Shown: positions 26,183 through 35,191, numbered from the stretch's first letter. The stretch is 64,000 nucleotides of DNA from Pseudomonas fluorescens (GCF_005938625.1 NZ_VCNJ01000047.1:56399-120398); one strand, 5' to 3'. The notes: generated by a model from the sequence alone, not told the origin. Made by a program: numbers and translations.

Positions 26183-26724
26183 CCGCGATCGCGACCGCGT
26201 AACATGCTGTCGAGCACCTCGTCGCGGCGGATCCAGCCATGAAACAGCGCCGCCGCCAGGTGCAGCAGCACCGTCAGAAACAACAGGTAGGCCAGATAAC
26301 CGTGAGCCTTGCGCAATAACGCGAACAGCTGCGCATCGGCCGGAACGATCGCTGGCAATTGCATCGTTGTACTGAGCATGACCGGCTCACCCGAAGCGCT
26401 GATCATTGCCCAGCCCAGCAACGGCAGCACCAGCATCAGCGCGTACAGCAACAGATGCGAAGCCTTGGCCGCCAGCACTTGCCAGCCCGGTAGATCCGCT
26501 GGCAGCGGCGGCTGGCGAGTAGTGAACCGCACCAGCAAACGCACAATCACCAGTGCCAGAATCGCAATGCCCAGCGGTTTGTGCAGATGGATCAGCCATT
26601 CATGCCGCTCAGAAACGGAGGTGACCATGCCGGCACCGATAAACAGCATGGCGATGATCATGACCGCCATCAGCCAGTGCAGCAGCCGCGCCAACAGTGC
26701 GAAATGCGTCGGTTGGGTTCTCAT
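26179..26724 (-). CDS. Cytochrome b561 family protein
   Basis: The 181-residue product has four membrane helices and haem-ligand histidines in LLARLLHWLMAVM (helix 1), HEWLIHLHKPLG (helix 2 region) and HGYLAYLLFLTVLLHLAAALFHGW (helix 4), matching bacterial CybB/b561 (Ni/Fe-hydrogenase b-type-like) proteins. It overlaps the upstream catalase-like gene by ATGA, so the pair is translationally coupled. It likely passes quinol electrons to the membrane-anchored peroxidase. That pairing is inference from the operon. Confidence 0.88.
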   Translation of the reverse strand: MRTQPTHFALLARLLHWLMAVMIIAMLFIGAGMVTSVSERHEWLIHLHKPLGIAILALVIVRLLVRFTTRQPPLPADLPGWQVLAAKASHLLLYALMLVLPLLGWAMISASGEPVMLSTTMQLPAIVPADAQLFALLRKAHGYLAYLLFLTVLLHLAAALFHGWIRRDEVLDSMLRGRDRG

Positions 26725-27827
26725 GGACGAGCCTCCTGTTTGGCAGCGGGCAACTGGCTGACTTCGCTGGTGCGGCGCAGATAGGAATCGGCGTAACCGG
26801 CGGAACGGGCCGCGAGCAACGGGTCATCGGAACCTTGAATCCCGGCCGGCAACACCAGCGGGTCATAGTTGATGTCACGGCATTCACCGCTCAGTTGCGG
26901 CTGGGTTTTTTCCAGCACCAGCGTGCCGGCGTTCAACACCTTGCGCCCCTCGGGCCAGGTCTTGCTGGCGTCGTTTACCGGATCTTCGGGATTGGCCAGA
27001 GTGATATTCAACTGAAAACGCAGCGGAGCAGACGCCAAACGTTGCACCAGATCCTTCTCGAGAAAATCGCCGCCCTCGGGTGCAGTGGCACCCGCAGCAT
27101 CGCGCGCCAACGGCGTCATGCTCCAGCGTACGGCCTGCTTTTTACCGCTGGCGTCGACCAGATAGAAAGCGTTGACACTGTTGTAGGTTTCGGTGGCGTA
27201 GCTGGCCGAAGGTTTGGCCGTCTTCACCCAAGTCAGGAACGGCACGGTTTCCGGGTGCGAGGCGAAGAACGCCGGCACCTTGCTCGGATCCGGTTTACCG
27301 GTGGCCGGATCCGGCGACTGCGCCTGCTGCAATTGATAGAACGCCTCAGGCGTACCGACCGGGAACACCGGCATGCTGTTCATTCCGGTGCGCCACTGCT
27401 GTCCATTGGCCTGGGTGAAACGCAGTGCCAGACTGCGAATCGGCACGCTGCTGTCCGGTGCATACGGATTACCCGCCGGCAGCGCAAAGCGCCCGACCAC
27501 CGGGGTCTGCGGTTCGTTGAACACCTGCGCAGAGGAGAACACCCGCGCCTCGCCACTGCTCTCGAAATGCCCGATCACGCACACGCCTTTGGCGTGGTTA
27601 CGGCGAAACCCGGGGTGCACGCCGTTGTTCTTCTCCAGCACATCGACCAGCGTTTTTGGCGTCAGGCGTTGTGGGTCAAAGTTACCGTGAACGTAGGCAA
27701 ACGCCCCAGCCACCGCAGCGACGACCACGGCAATGCCGCCCAGACGCAGGATCAGGCTCGCCGCACTCAGTGGTGGGCGCTGCGGCCCGCCGGGCGGTGC
27801 AGCATCGGGTGATGAACGATCAACCAT
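26721..27827 (-). CDS. Membrane-anchored catalase-family peroxidase
   Basis: The 368-residue product has one N-terminal membrane helix (~26-50; LGGIAVVVAAVAGAFAYVHG), so the catalytic domain faces the periplasm. Reduced catalase fold: distal His in GFRRNHAKGVCV, then SVPIRSLALRF, and the proximal haem motif RxxxY as RSAGYADSY near the C-terminus. Length is far below classic catalases (about 480+) and fits the SrpA-like catalase-related peroxidases. The start ATG 27827 has CTGGAG 7 bases upstream. It is first in an operon with cytochrome b561 and is driven by an ECF-type promoter divergent from the sigma factor gene. Confidence 0.88.
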   Translation of the reverse strand: MVDRSSPDAAPPGGPQRPPLSAASLILRLGGIAVVVAAVAGAFAYVHGNFDPQRLTPKTLVDVLEKNNGVHPGFRRNHAKGVCVIGHFESSGEARVFSSAQVFNEPQTPVVGRFALPAGNPYAPDSSVPIRSLALRFTQANGQQWRTGMNSMPVFPVGTPEAFYQLQQAQSPDPATGKPDPSKVPAFFASHPETVPFLTWVKTAKPSASYATETYNSVNAFYLVDASGKKQAVRWSMTPLARDAAGATAPEGGDFLEKDLVQRLASAPLRFQLNITLANPEDPVNDASKTWPEGRKVLNAGTLVLEKTQPQLSGECRDINYDPLVLPAGIQGSDDPLLAARSAGYADSYLRRTSEVSQLPAAKQEARP

Positions 27828-27870
27828 GAAAAACTCCAGGGCCATCGGCCACAAGTAGGAAGAATCAGCA

Positions 27871-27896
27871 AGACGCACCTCGTCCGGGTTTATTCC
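27871..27896 (-). promoter_or_regulatory. ECF-type promoter for the peroxidase-b561 operon
   Basis: On the minus strand GGAATAA (27896-27890) and CGTCT (27875-27871) are separated by 14 bp. The same two boxes with the same spacing occur on the plus strand before the sigma factor gene. Confidence 0.75.
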
Positions 27897-27924
27897 ACGC
27901 GACGGTATTTATTTTTCCGAACGT

Positions 27925-27950
27925 GGAATAACCTCCAACGGCGGACGTCT
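27925..27950 (+). promoter_or_regulatory. ECF-type promoter for the sigma/anti-sigma operon
   Basis: GGAATAA (27925-27931) and CGTCT (27946-27950) with 14 bp between, 35 bp before the sigma factor start. The match to the opposite-strand promoter indicates autoregulation by the encoded ECF factor. Confidence 0.75.
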
Positions 27951-27984
27951 CCCTAGTCCACAGCGTAGTGACTAGCAGAATTTC

Positions 27985-28491
27985 ATGAGCGAATTCGACG
28001 AACAGTTGAGAGAAATCATTCCCAGATTGCGCCGCTTTGCCGTGTCACTGACGCGCAACAGCAGCAGCGCCGACGATCTGGTGCAGGCCAGCCTTGAGCG
28101 GGCGCTGTCGAGTTGGGGCGATAAACGCGCCGACGGCGACTTGCGCGCCTGGCTGTTCGCGATTCTGTATCGGCAGTTTCTCGACGCCCATCGCCGCTCG
28201 CGACGCTATGCGCGCATGCTCGAATTCTTCACCGGACGCGACGATGCCGAGCCCTCGGTCGAGCGCACCGTCATCGCCCAGTCGACACTGCAAGCCTTCG
28301 ACCGTCTGCCTACCGAACAGCGTGCCCTGCTGCTGATGGTCTCGGTGGAAGGCCTTTCCTATAAAGAGGTCGCCGAGATTCTCGGCGCCCCGATCGGCAC
28401 CGTGATGTCGCGCCTGTCCCGCGCCCGCCAGGCCTTGCGCCAACTCAGCGACGGCGAAATCAGCAGCCCTTCTTTGCGGATACTCAAATGA
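27985..28491 (+). CDS. ECF-subfamily RNA polymerase sigma factor
   Basis: The 168-residue product has sigma region 2 (RRFAVSLTRNSSSADDLVQASLERALSSW...DLRAWLFAILYRQFLDAHRR) and region 4 (FDRLPTEQRALLLMVSVEGLSYKEVAEILGAPIGTVMSRLSRARQAL, with helix-turn-helix). It lacks regions 1 and 3, the ECF layout. It is coupled by an ATGA overlap to the anti-sigma gene. Matching promoter motifs ahead of itself and ahead of the divergent peroxidase operon define a likely regulon. The oxidative stimulus is inferred from the target. Confidence 0.92.
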   Translation: MSEFDEQLREIIPRLRRFAVSLTRNSSSADDLVQASLERALSSWGDKRADGDLRAWLFAILYRQFLDAHRRSRRYARMLEFFTGRDDAEPSVERTVIAQSTLQAFDRLPTEQRALLLMVSVEGLSYKEVAEILGAPIGTVMSRLSRARQALRQLSDGEISSPSLRILK

Positions 28492-29243
28492 TCAGCCTGC
28501 CTCCCAACGAGCGTGACCTGCACGCTTATGTCGACCACCAGCTCAGCGACGCCGACCGGCGTGTGCTGGAAACCTGGCTGGCCAGTCACCCGGATCAAGC
28601 GGCGCAGGTTCGCGCCTGGCAACAGGATGCCCAGCAATTGCGCGCGGCTCTCAGCGGCGCATTGCAGCAGCCGGCCAATCCGGCGCTTGATCCGGCCATG
28701 ATTCGCCAGCGCCGCCAGCGTCAGTCACGTCGCCATCTGGCCAGCGCCGCGGTGTTGCTGATCGCGGTCAGCGTCGGCGGTTTCAGTGGCTGGCAAGCGC
28801 GGGAGATGACTCTCGTGCGCCCGCCCATGTTGCCGATGACCGATGCGTTGCAGGCCTATCGCTTGATTGCCCAGCAAGGCATGCTGCCGGCCGATTACAA
28901 GGTCGACAATGACGGCGACATGCAACGCTGGCTCGACCGCTATTTCACCCGCGTCAGTCGTTTGCCCGATCTCAAAGCGGCCGGATTTGAACCGGTCAGC
29001 GGACGCCTGCTCAGCACTGATGAAGGCCCGGCGGCGATGGTCATGTATGAGGATGGCAGCGGGCACAAGGTGAGTTTCTACGTGCGCCCACCGGGGCCGA
29101 AGAACACCTTTTTGCCCCGTGGAAGCCGCAGTGATGGCGACTTGCAGGCCGAATACTGGTCGGGCGGCGGGTACAACTACGCGATGGTCAGCCCGGTTGA
29201 TACGCCGGCGGCGCAACAGCTCAAGCAATCACTGCAATTCTGA
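28488..29243 (+). CDS. Transmembrane anti-sigma factor
   Basis: The 251-residue product starts with the anti-sigma domain pattern LHAYVDHQLSDADRRVLETWLASHPDQAAQV (~10-40), lacking the Cys of zinc-containing versions, followed by one membrane helix (~85-103; ASAAVLLIAVSVGGFSGW) and a periplasmic domain (~105-251). Release of the sigma factor probably follows a periplasmic signal. It overlaps the sigma factor gene by four bases. Confidence 0.88.
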   Translation: MISLPPNERDLHAYVDHQLSDADRRVLETWLASHPDQAAQVRAWQQDAQQLRAALSGALQQPANPALDPAMIRQRRQRQSRRHLASAAVLLIAVSVGGFSGWQAREMTLVRPPMLPMTDALQAYRLIAQQGMLPADYKVDNDGDMQRWLDRYFTRVSRLPDLKAAGFEPVSGRLLSTDEGPAAMVMYEDGSGHKVSFYVRPPGPKNTFLPRGSRSDGDLQAEYWSGGGYNYAMVSPVDTPAAQQLKQSLQF

Positions 29244-29259
29244 AAACACCGCTGTTCTA

Positions 29260-29351
29260 TGTAGGAGCTGCGGCACGCTGCGATCTTTTGATCTTGTTCT
29301 TAAGGGCAAGATCAAAAGATCGCAGCCTCGTTTCACTCGACAGCTCCTACA
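29260..29351. repeat. TGTAGGAGCTGC-type palindrome
   Basis: Outer arms TGTAGGAGCTG / CAGCTCCTACA enclose a long inner stem, GATCTTTTGATCTTG / CAAGATCAAAAGATC. It is another pseudomonad extragenic palindrome, distinct from the REPs, lying between the convergent anti-sigma and csuE genes and likely serving as a bidirectional terminator. Confidence 0.85.
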
Positions 29352-29368
29352 AGGGATCAGCGTCAGGC

Positions 29369-30340
29369 TCAGAAACCTATGTCGAGCACCACATTGTCCA
29401 GATAAGTGCCCGCCGGCGGCGTGGTCTGGTCGGTGTAGATCTTCGCGTTGTAGTTGAAGATCTGACTGCCCGTGCCCAACCCGTTACCCGGATTGACCTC
29501 GGCGTCGGTACTCGCCCGCCGTGCCGCGCCGACACTGCCCCAGCGCGTGGTGCCGGCACTTTTGAAAATGTCGTAGGCCAGATAATTGCTCCCGGAAATC
29601 ATCCTTCGCCGGCCGCCGACACTCACCGCGTTCTGCCCGTCACTTAACCCCACGGTGTAAGCACTGCCCTTGGTGCAGGCCAGATTGATCGTCTGTCCGG
29701 TCACCGGGGTAAACGCGCTGACCACCGGCGCGCTGCCGAAGGCAATGTTCGGCGCAGTAATCGTGCAGTCGTTGGACACCGTCAGGTTCACCGTCAACGA
29801 CGTCGTACCGTTGGCGATATCGCGCCCGATGCAGATTGCACCGATGCCGATCCCCGAACAGTAATTCCAGTTCCAGAAAATACTCAGGGTCTCGGTATAC
29901 ACCCCGGCGGCGACGTTGCTGCCAATGGTGGTACCGAGATACAGCGGCACCGTTTTCGGCGTCGTACCGTTGAGCAGGCCCAAGGCATCGATGATGCCGT
30001 TGCGCGCAAAGTCATAGGCGGTGCCGCGGGTCAGCGGATAGCTGGTGCTGTTGTTGGCGTAGATCGTGTAATTGATGACATCGCCGGTCGGCCCGACCAG
30101 ACCACTTTGAGTCGATGAAACGGTGCCCCAGAAGTGATCGTTGCTGGTCAGCAGGGACAACAGAGAGCCGGTACAGCTCAAACCCGCATTCAGTGTGGAA
30201 CTGGGTTGCGACGTCGTGCGCACGGCAATCGAACTGAGCATGCCGAACGCCGCCGGCGTGGTGCTGACCACCGAACACGCGGCCTGCACCGCCCCGGGTA
30301 TAAGCAGTGCCAGACATAACAGCCATCGCCGGAACATCAT
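29369..30340 (-). CDS. csuE: Csu-type two-domain tip adhesin (CsuE-like)
   Basis: The 323-residue product has a signal peptide (MMFRRWLLCLALLIPGAVQA) and two spore-coat-U (SCPU) domains: residues ~22-165 (ending TETLSIFWNWNYCSG) and ~175-323 (CTITAPNIAFGSAPV ... TYLDNVVLDIGF). Doubling of SCPU distinguishes the tip adhesin from the single-domain pilins. The start ATG 30340 overlaps the usher stop by ATGA, so the GTG at 30346 is rejected. In Acinetobacter, CsuE mediates binding to abiotic surfaces and biofilm initiation. A similar role is expected. Confidence 0.9.
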   Translation of the reverse strand: MMFRRWLLCLALLIPGAVQAACSVVSTTPAAFGMLSSIAVRTTSQPSSTLNAGLSCTGSLLSLLTSNDHFWGTVSSTQSGLVGPTGDVINYTIYANNSTSYPLTRGTAYDFARNGIIDALGLLNGTTPKTVPLYLGTTIGSNVAAGVYTETLSIFWNWNYCSGIGIGAICIGRDIANGTTSLTVNLTVSNDCTITAPNIAFGSAPVVSAFTPVTGQTINLACTKGSAYTVGLSDGQNAVSVGGRRRMISGSNYLAYDIFKSAGTTRWGSVGAARRASTDAEVNPGNGLGTGSQIFNYNAKIYTDQTTPPAGTYLDNVVLDIGF

Positions 30341-32694
30341 TGACACACCAACGGGCCAATCAACGGCACCTGATCCTGATTCAGATCGACACTGAACTGC
30401 GCCTGACAGGTCTTGCCGTCGGCCAGTGTTACTTGCAGCGAGTTCTGCGCCTGCAGGTTTTCCAGATAAACCAGCCCGTCCCAGCCGACCACCGTCCGTG
30501 TGCCGCTCTGCTCATGCAGCACGCCCGCGCCCAGCGGCAGTTCTCGCTGCTGCGCGTCGACCAGCACGATGCTCGCGGCAATCACTCGGGTCAGCGGAAA
30601 CTCCAGCAGATAACCGCTGCCACGCCGTACAGCAATGCGCTGTTCGACGTTGGGACTGCGCACGTTGGCCGGCAGATTCAGTGGATCGATTTCATACTTG
30701 CCGCGGTAATAGGCGCTGCTCCACGGCACGAGCAGGTGACCATTCTTGTCGGTCTGGCCGACCTGCTGGTTTTCGTAGCGCACCGGAATGTCGGCAAAAC
30801 CATCGGTACTGACCACCACAAAAGCGTCGTCGATACGGTTGGCGGCGAACACCTGACGGTCCATCCACACCAGCGAACCACTGGCGTCGGCCCAACGGGT
30901 TTCGGCGTCGGAAGTGCCGTAGACACCGGCCTGCAACTGCACCGATTGCAGACGCCAGGTGACATCGGCCTGACGATAATCAGCACCATCACCCTTGGCG
31001 TAGCCCAGATTGAAACCCACGCCGCCCTCGGTCGGCACCGCGCGACTGTAGTTGACCCGCTGCTGGCTCTGCCCGGTTTTACTACGATCGCTGCTGATCG
31101 CCAGGCTGCCGCGCAGATCGAATGGAATCACCAGTTGTGCCTGCACAGCCCAGTTGCTGTCGCCGATCTCGCGGTTGGCCGACAGGTAGAAACTGCTGTT
31201 GCGCCACAACGGTTTGCTCCAGCTGAGGTTGAGCAGCCGCGTGCGCGAATCGTCCGCCGCGCGTACATCGAAATAACCCGCACCGAGGCTGCCCCAGCGG
31301 TCGAGGTTGAGACTCAGGGTCGCCTGCTCGCTGCGCCGGCTAAGGCTGATATAGGGGCTGTCGACCACGCTGAGGTCGGCGTATTGATCGTGGCGTTGCA
31401 AGCGTTGGTAGGAAAAGCTGAAACGCTGATTACTGTACTGATAGCCCAGGCTTAATTGCTGACCGCCCTCGCCATCGAAACGACTTTGACTCACCGCGCT
31501 GTTGAGTACACCGAAGTTACCCAGCTGCCAATTGCCACCGAGGCCGCCGAGTGTCAGCGAATCGGCCGCTTCGGCATGACTTTCCAGCGTGAAGCCGTCA
31601 CTGACGCCATAGCGCAGGCTGCCGGAGGTGACACCCGGGCCGTAATTGAAATCCTTCAAACCATAGTCGCGACGCAACGTACCGGCAGCCACGGAAAAAT
31701 CGCTCAAACCTTTTTGCAGCAAGGTGCTGGTGACATAGAACGGCACCGTGGTCGAGACCTGCCGACCGAGCGCATCGGTGGTCACTACGACAGCTTCGCC
31801 AGCACCGTTGATGAACGGAATATTGGTCAGCGTGTAAGGCCCGGGCTGCAAGTCTGCGCTGCTGGATTTGTAACCATTGATGAACAGATCCACCGAGGAC
31901 GGCACCGCTGCTTCACCGGCAAATTGCGGCAACGGATAGGTCACCAGATCCGGGCGTACGGCAAAGTCCCGAGAAAACTGCACGCCGCCCAAACGCACCG
32001 AACTGCTCCACGGCAACGCACCGCTGATCACGTCACCGGCCTCGTAGGTGAGCATCCGCTCGTCATCGGAGTAACGCCAGGTGGTGTCGTAACGCAGATA
32101 GCCGTTGTCCAGCGTGTTGAGCGAATCACCGGACAAGGTTTGCCGATACTGCCCGGTGTTGGACAGCGTGCCCCAGCTGTCGAACAGCCGCACTTCGTTC
32201 CACGCCGCCAGGTAAGTGCCGGCATCGTCGGTGTCGTTGAGGTACAGGTCATAATTGAACAACGCGCCGAAACTGCTCAGCGCCGGTGTGCGCGGGTAAG
32301 CCTGGCGATTGCCGATGAATTGTTCCGGCAGCCAGTCCGGCGGCACGTCCAGCAGCAAGCGTTGACCAACACTGTCGTAGTCACTGTGCAGTCCCGCCAG
32401 ACTGTCGAGATCGACCTCGGCGCCGAGATTATCAGGCAGCTTCATGCCGGTTTCGCGCAACGCCGTCGCCGGGACAAACAAGCGCCCGTCGCGCTGCTGC
32501 ACTGCCACCACGCGTCCGGTATTCATCTGGTTGACCACCAGCTCCAGAAACAACTGTGCATCACTCACGGCCTCCATGCCGCTGGGTGGCGGCGGCAGAT
32601 CGCCGGCCCCGGATGGTTGAATGAACATCAGGCAACACGCGCCGGTGATGAGCCACAACGGACGCTGAATACGGCGAACCCGTGCTGGGTTCAT
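30337..32694 (-). CDS. csuD: Csu-type outer-membrane fimbrial usher (CsuD-like)
   Basis: The 785-residue product has a signal sequence (LITGACCLMFIQPSGA), the N-terminal chaperone-binding domain (LFLELVVNQMNTGRVV...), the large usher barrel (LFNYDLYLNDTDD; VRLGGVQFSRDF; PLPQFAGEAAVPSSVDLFINGYKS, the plug region), and C-terminal domains ending GKTCQAQFSVDLNQDQVPLIGPLVCQ with a disulfide-capable Cys pair. It assembles pili from chaperone-subunit complexes. The gap to the chaperone gene is 79 bp. Confidence 0.92.
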   Translation of the reverse strand: MNPARVRRIQRPLWLITGACCLMFIQPSGAGDLPPPPSGMEAVSDAQLFLELVVNQMNTGRVVAVQQRDGRLFVPATALRETGMKLPDNLGAEVDLDSLAGLHSDYDSVGQRLLLDVPPDWLPEQFIGNRQAYPRTPALSSFGALFNYDLYLNDTDDAGTYLAAWNEVRLFDSWGTLSNTGQYRQTLSGDSLNTLDNGYLRYDTTWRYSDDERMLTYEAGDVISGALPWSSSVRLGGVQFSRDFAVRPDLVTYPLPQFAGEAAVPSSVDLFINGYKSSSADLQPGPYTLTNIPFINGAGEAVVVTTDALGRQVSTTVPFYVTSTLLQKGLSDFSVAAGTLRRDYGLKDFNYGPGVTSGSLRYGVSDGFTLESHAEAADSLTLGGLGGNWQLGNFGVLNSAVSQSRFDGEGGQQLSLGYQYSNQRFSFSYQRLQRHDQYADLSVVDSPYISLSRRSEQATLSLNLDRWGSLGAGYFDVRAADDSRTRLLNLSWSKPLWRNSSFYLSANREIGDSNWAVQAQLVIPFDLRGSLAISSDRSKTGQSQQRVNYSRAVPTEGGVGFNLGYAKGDGADYRQADVTWRLQSVQLQAGVYGTSDAETRWADASGSLVWMDRQVFAANRIDDAFVVVSTDGFADIPVRYENQQVGQTDKNGHLLVPWSSAYYRGKYEIDPLNLPANVRSPNVEQRIAVRRGSGYLLEFPLTRVIAASIVLVDAQQRELPLGAGVLHEQSGTRTVVGWDGLVYLENLQAQNSLQVTLADGKTCQAQFSVDLNQDQVPLIGPLVCQ

Positions 32695-32773
32695 ACGCGT
32701 TTTACGTCCGTCAATGGACTGAATCCTCCTGATACCGCTTTCGTCGACGCCAGATGCCCGCGCTACGACTCAC

Positions 32774-33562
32774 TCACTTGGCTGGCGTGATGCTCTGCAC
32801 CTGTGCCGCGCCATTTACTCGTACCTGCAACGCCGAATCACTGGTCAGCGGCGTCGGTGCCGGCCAGCGCATCACCGCGCCGGGCAGCACATAACCCAGC
32901 AGCCCTTCAGCCAACGGTTTGCTCTGCCCGGCCTGCTTTATAGCGACATCGGTCAGCCGCGCATGCACTGCGCCCTGATTGCGCACTTCCACATACGGCT
33001 TGCCGTCCACGGCCACCGTGCGCCAACTCAACTGCGGCAGGCCGACGCCCTTGGGATCTCGCGCGCGGGTGCTGTCTTCTTTGCTCCATAGCCCGGCGCC
33101 ATAGGCAAACAGCGGCACCGAGTAGCGCATCTGGAAGCGGATCGCCGCAGCAGTTTTACCTCCGTCAGCGCCCGCGGGTTGTGCGGAAGGAATCTCGTCG
33201 ATGATGATCCGGTAGGCCAGTTCCTGTCCCGGCGGCACTTCTTTGGTCCGGGTCAGGCGCACCAGTTGTTTCTGCCCCGGCTCGATTTTCGCCACCGGCG
33301 GGCTGCCGATCACGTCGCGCTGGTTCTGGTATTGCTCGGCGAAACCACTCTGGCTCCAGCCGAACACGCGGATCTGCAGATTGGCGGTTTCGTTGCCGCG
33401 GTTTTCCAGCCACAGCGCACTGGCCTGTTGATCAGCCTCCAGCACCGGATCGATCGGCCAGATCAGCACCGAACTCGCCGCATGTGCCTGGCTTGCCCCA
33501 AGCATGACCATCGTCCACATCGCACAGCGCAGGAAAGAATGCCGTGACGTAACTGACCCCAT
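32774..33562 (-). CDS. csuC: Csu-type periplasmic pilus chaperone (CsuC-like)
   Basis: The 262-residue product has a signal peptide ending SQAHA and two Ig-like domains. N-domain segments SSVLIWPIDPVLEADQQASALWLENRG and LVRLTRTKEVPPGQELAYRIIIDEIP match PapD-type donors of the G1 strand, with an Arg/Lys pair expected at the cleft. C-domain begins near VPLFAYGAG. The start ATG 33562 has GGAG upstream. It delivers SCPU pilins to the CsuD usher. Confidence 0.9.
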   Translation of the reverse strand: MGSVTSRHSFLRCAMWTMVMLGASQAHAASSVLIWPIDPVLEADQQASALWLENRGNETANLQIRVFGWSQSGFAEQYQNQRDVIGSPPVAKIEPGQKQLVRLTRTKEVPPGQELAYRIIIDEIPSAQPAGADGGKTAAAIRFQMRYSVPLFAYGAGLWSKEDSTRARDPKGVGLPQLSWRTVAVDGKPYVEVRNQGAVHARLTDVAIKQAGQSKPLAEGLLGYVLPGAVMRWPAPTPLTSDSALQVRVNGAAQVQSITPAK

Positions 33563-33595
33563 AAACCTGCTCCTTGTCGGCCATTCAACTTCGCC

Positions 33596-34096
33596 TTACC
33601 ACGACAGCTGCACCTGCAACACGTCGCTGTACGTCCCCCCAGGCTGATTGCCCGGCAATTGCACCTGACCGTAAATCGGCAGGCTGATGTTGTTCGCATC
33701 GCTGTAGGCCACCGCCACACTCTGGCCGATGCCCAGGCTCTGGCTGTACGCCGCATCGCGAAACAGCGCATACGCCACCCGCGCGCTGCCGCTGTTGACC
33801 TGCATGTGCCGGCCGCTGCTGTTGTACTGGCCGCCATCGACGCTCATGTTCAGCGTCACCCCCGGTGTACATTGCAACTGCACGCCGCCGGTCAGCGCGA
33901 CCTGGACGGTGCCGGTCGCCAGCGCCGAACGTGAACCGAAGTTCAGCCCGCCATAATTCGACACCCCGCCCACCACCAGACATCCCGCAGTGACCGTGGC
34001 ACTGACCTGAAAGCTCTGGCTGGTCGCCGCCGTCAGCGGCAGCGGCGCACTGCCCGCACAGAGCAAGAGCAGCGCGGCGCAGCCATGGCGGCACAT
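33596..34096 (-). CDS. Csu-type SCPU pilin, fourth in operon
   Basis: A 166-residue protein with a short signal peptide (ALLLLCAGSAPL) and one SCPU domain: SQSFQVSATVTAGCLV, YGGLNFGSRSALATG, LQCTPGVTLNMSVDGG, and the C-terminal strand GGTYSDVLQVQLSW. Separated by only 4 bp from the upstream pilin gene and by 33 bp from csuC. Likely a minor subunit. Exact orthology to csuA or csuB is not decidable by eye. Confidence 0.88.
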   Translation of the reverse strand: MCRHGCAALLLLCAGSAPLPLTAATSQSFQVSATVTAGCLVVGGVSNYGGLNFGSRSALATGTVQVALTGGVQLQCTPGVTLNMSVDGGQYNSSGRHMQVNSGSARVAYALFRDAAYSQSLGIGQSVAVAYSDANNISLPIYGQVQLPGNQPGGTYSDVLQVQLSW

Positions 34097-34100
34097 GGCA

Positions 34101-34637
34101 TCAGAACGTCAGTTCAACAGCGACGGTGTCGGTGTACGTTCCCGCCGGCAAACCGGCTTTGCCCACCGCCTGACCGTAGAGGTTCACCGTCTGCGCGACT
34201 CCGGTGCTGGCCGCAAGATTGATGGTCCCGTCGATCGCCAGCAGTTGCGAGTGCCCGGCATCGGTGTACAAGTCGTACGGCACATAATTGGCAACCCCGT
34301 CATACAACGCTCGCGTGCCGCCCGGCGACATGCCGTCATGGGAACCGGCGCGCACCTTGACCGTCGGCGTGGTGCCACTGGAGCAGAGAATCGACAGCGC
34401 CCCGCCGCCACCGCCCAGCACTTGCCCGGTGGCCGTAGTGAACAGGCTGTTGGCGGTGCCGAAATTCAACGCACCGAAGTTCAGCCCGGTGGAACCGCCG
34501 GCGCCATTGACCTGACAACTGCTGATCAGAATCAGGCTGGAGGTGATCTGGCCGGTGACCGTGGTGGCGGCGTTGGCACCTGAAACCAGCGCCAGGCCGA
34601 GCAGTGACAAACCTATCCTTGATGCAAACGTACGCAT
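34101..34637 (-). CDS. Csu-type SCPU pilin, third in operon
   Basis: A 178-residue protein with signal peptide (LSLLGLALVSGANA) and one SCPU domain: TGQITSSLILISSCQVNG, GLNFGALNFGTANSLF, LSILCSSGTTPTVKVRAG, VPYDLYTDAGHSQLL, and TYTDTVAVELTF at the end. The Gly/Ser/Thr-rich composition and LNFG pattern resemble the CsuA/B major pilin type. Major versus minor status is a guess. It follows the second pilin by 20 bp. Confidence 0.88.
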   Translation of the reverse strand: MRTFASRIGLSLLGLALVSGANAATTVTGQITSSLILISSCQVNGAGGSTGLNFGALNFGTANSLFTTATGQVLGGGGGALSILCSSGTTPTVKVRAGSHDGMSPGGTRALYDGVANYVPYDLYTDAGHSQLLAIDGTINLAASTGVAQTVNLYGQAVGKAGLPAGTYTDTVAVELTF

Positions 34638-34657
34638 GGTGTCCGTCCTCTACGGGG

Positions 34658-35191
34658 TTACCAGTCGAGCGTCACCGTCAGGGTGTCGGTATAGACCCCT
34701 GCCGGCACCGCGCGGGTATTCGCCACCACCGAGCCAAATACCGGAATGGGTATCTGCGCAGCGCTGGTGACAGCGAAATTGTGTTGCTGGCCGATGCTGT
34801 AGCTCCGGGTGCCGGAGGGATCGACAAACAGCTGATAAGGAAGGGTCTGGCGGCCGTTGCTCAGCCGTCGGGTGTTGCCGTCACCGTGGGTGCCGCCGTC
34901 GATAGTGACGGTGAAACCGGTGACTGAAGGATTGCAGGCGACATTGAGTTTGCCACTGCTGTCGCTGCCGAGACTGGCCTTGATCGGCGCGTTCCAGGTG
35001 GGGCCCTGAAGGCCAAAATCGAGGGTGCCGAGATTGCTGACCGGGCTGGCGGGAGTGCTGGTGTTGCTGACTTCACAGCCGGCAATCAGGATCAGCCGCG
35101 CATTGATCTGCCCGCTGACCGCCGCTTGCGCATCGTCTGCGAGCATAGCCAGCGTACCTGCCGCCACCACCATCCAGTGTCTGCCTGTCAT
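34658..35191 (-). CDS. Csu-type SCPU pilin, second in operon
   Basis: A 177-residue protein with signal peptide ending DDAQA and one SCPU domain: VSGQINARLILIAGCEVSN, SNLGTLDFGLQGPTW, NVACNPSVTGFTVTIDGG, LPYQLFVDPSGTRSYSIG, and VYTDTLTVTLDW at the C-terminus, the donor strand end. Adjacent pilins share this pattern at low identity, as expected for paralogues of one fibre. Confidence 0.88.
   Translation of the reverse strand: MTGRHWMVVAAGTLAMLADDAQAAVSGQINARLILIAGCEVSNTSTPASPVSNLGTLDFGLQGPTWNAPIKASLGSDSSGKLNVACNPSVTGFTVTIDGGTHGDGNTRRLSNGRQTLPYQLFVDPSGTRSYSIGQQHNFAVTSAAQIPIPVFGSVVANTRAVPAGVYTDTLTVTLDW

Noticed and set aside
31456..32790. 444-codon plus-strand frame opposite csuD
   Set aside because: Mirror of the usher gene; no signal peptide or domain.
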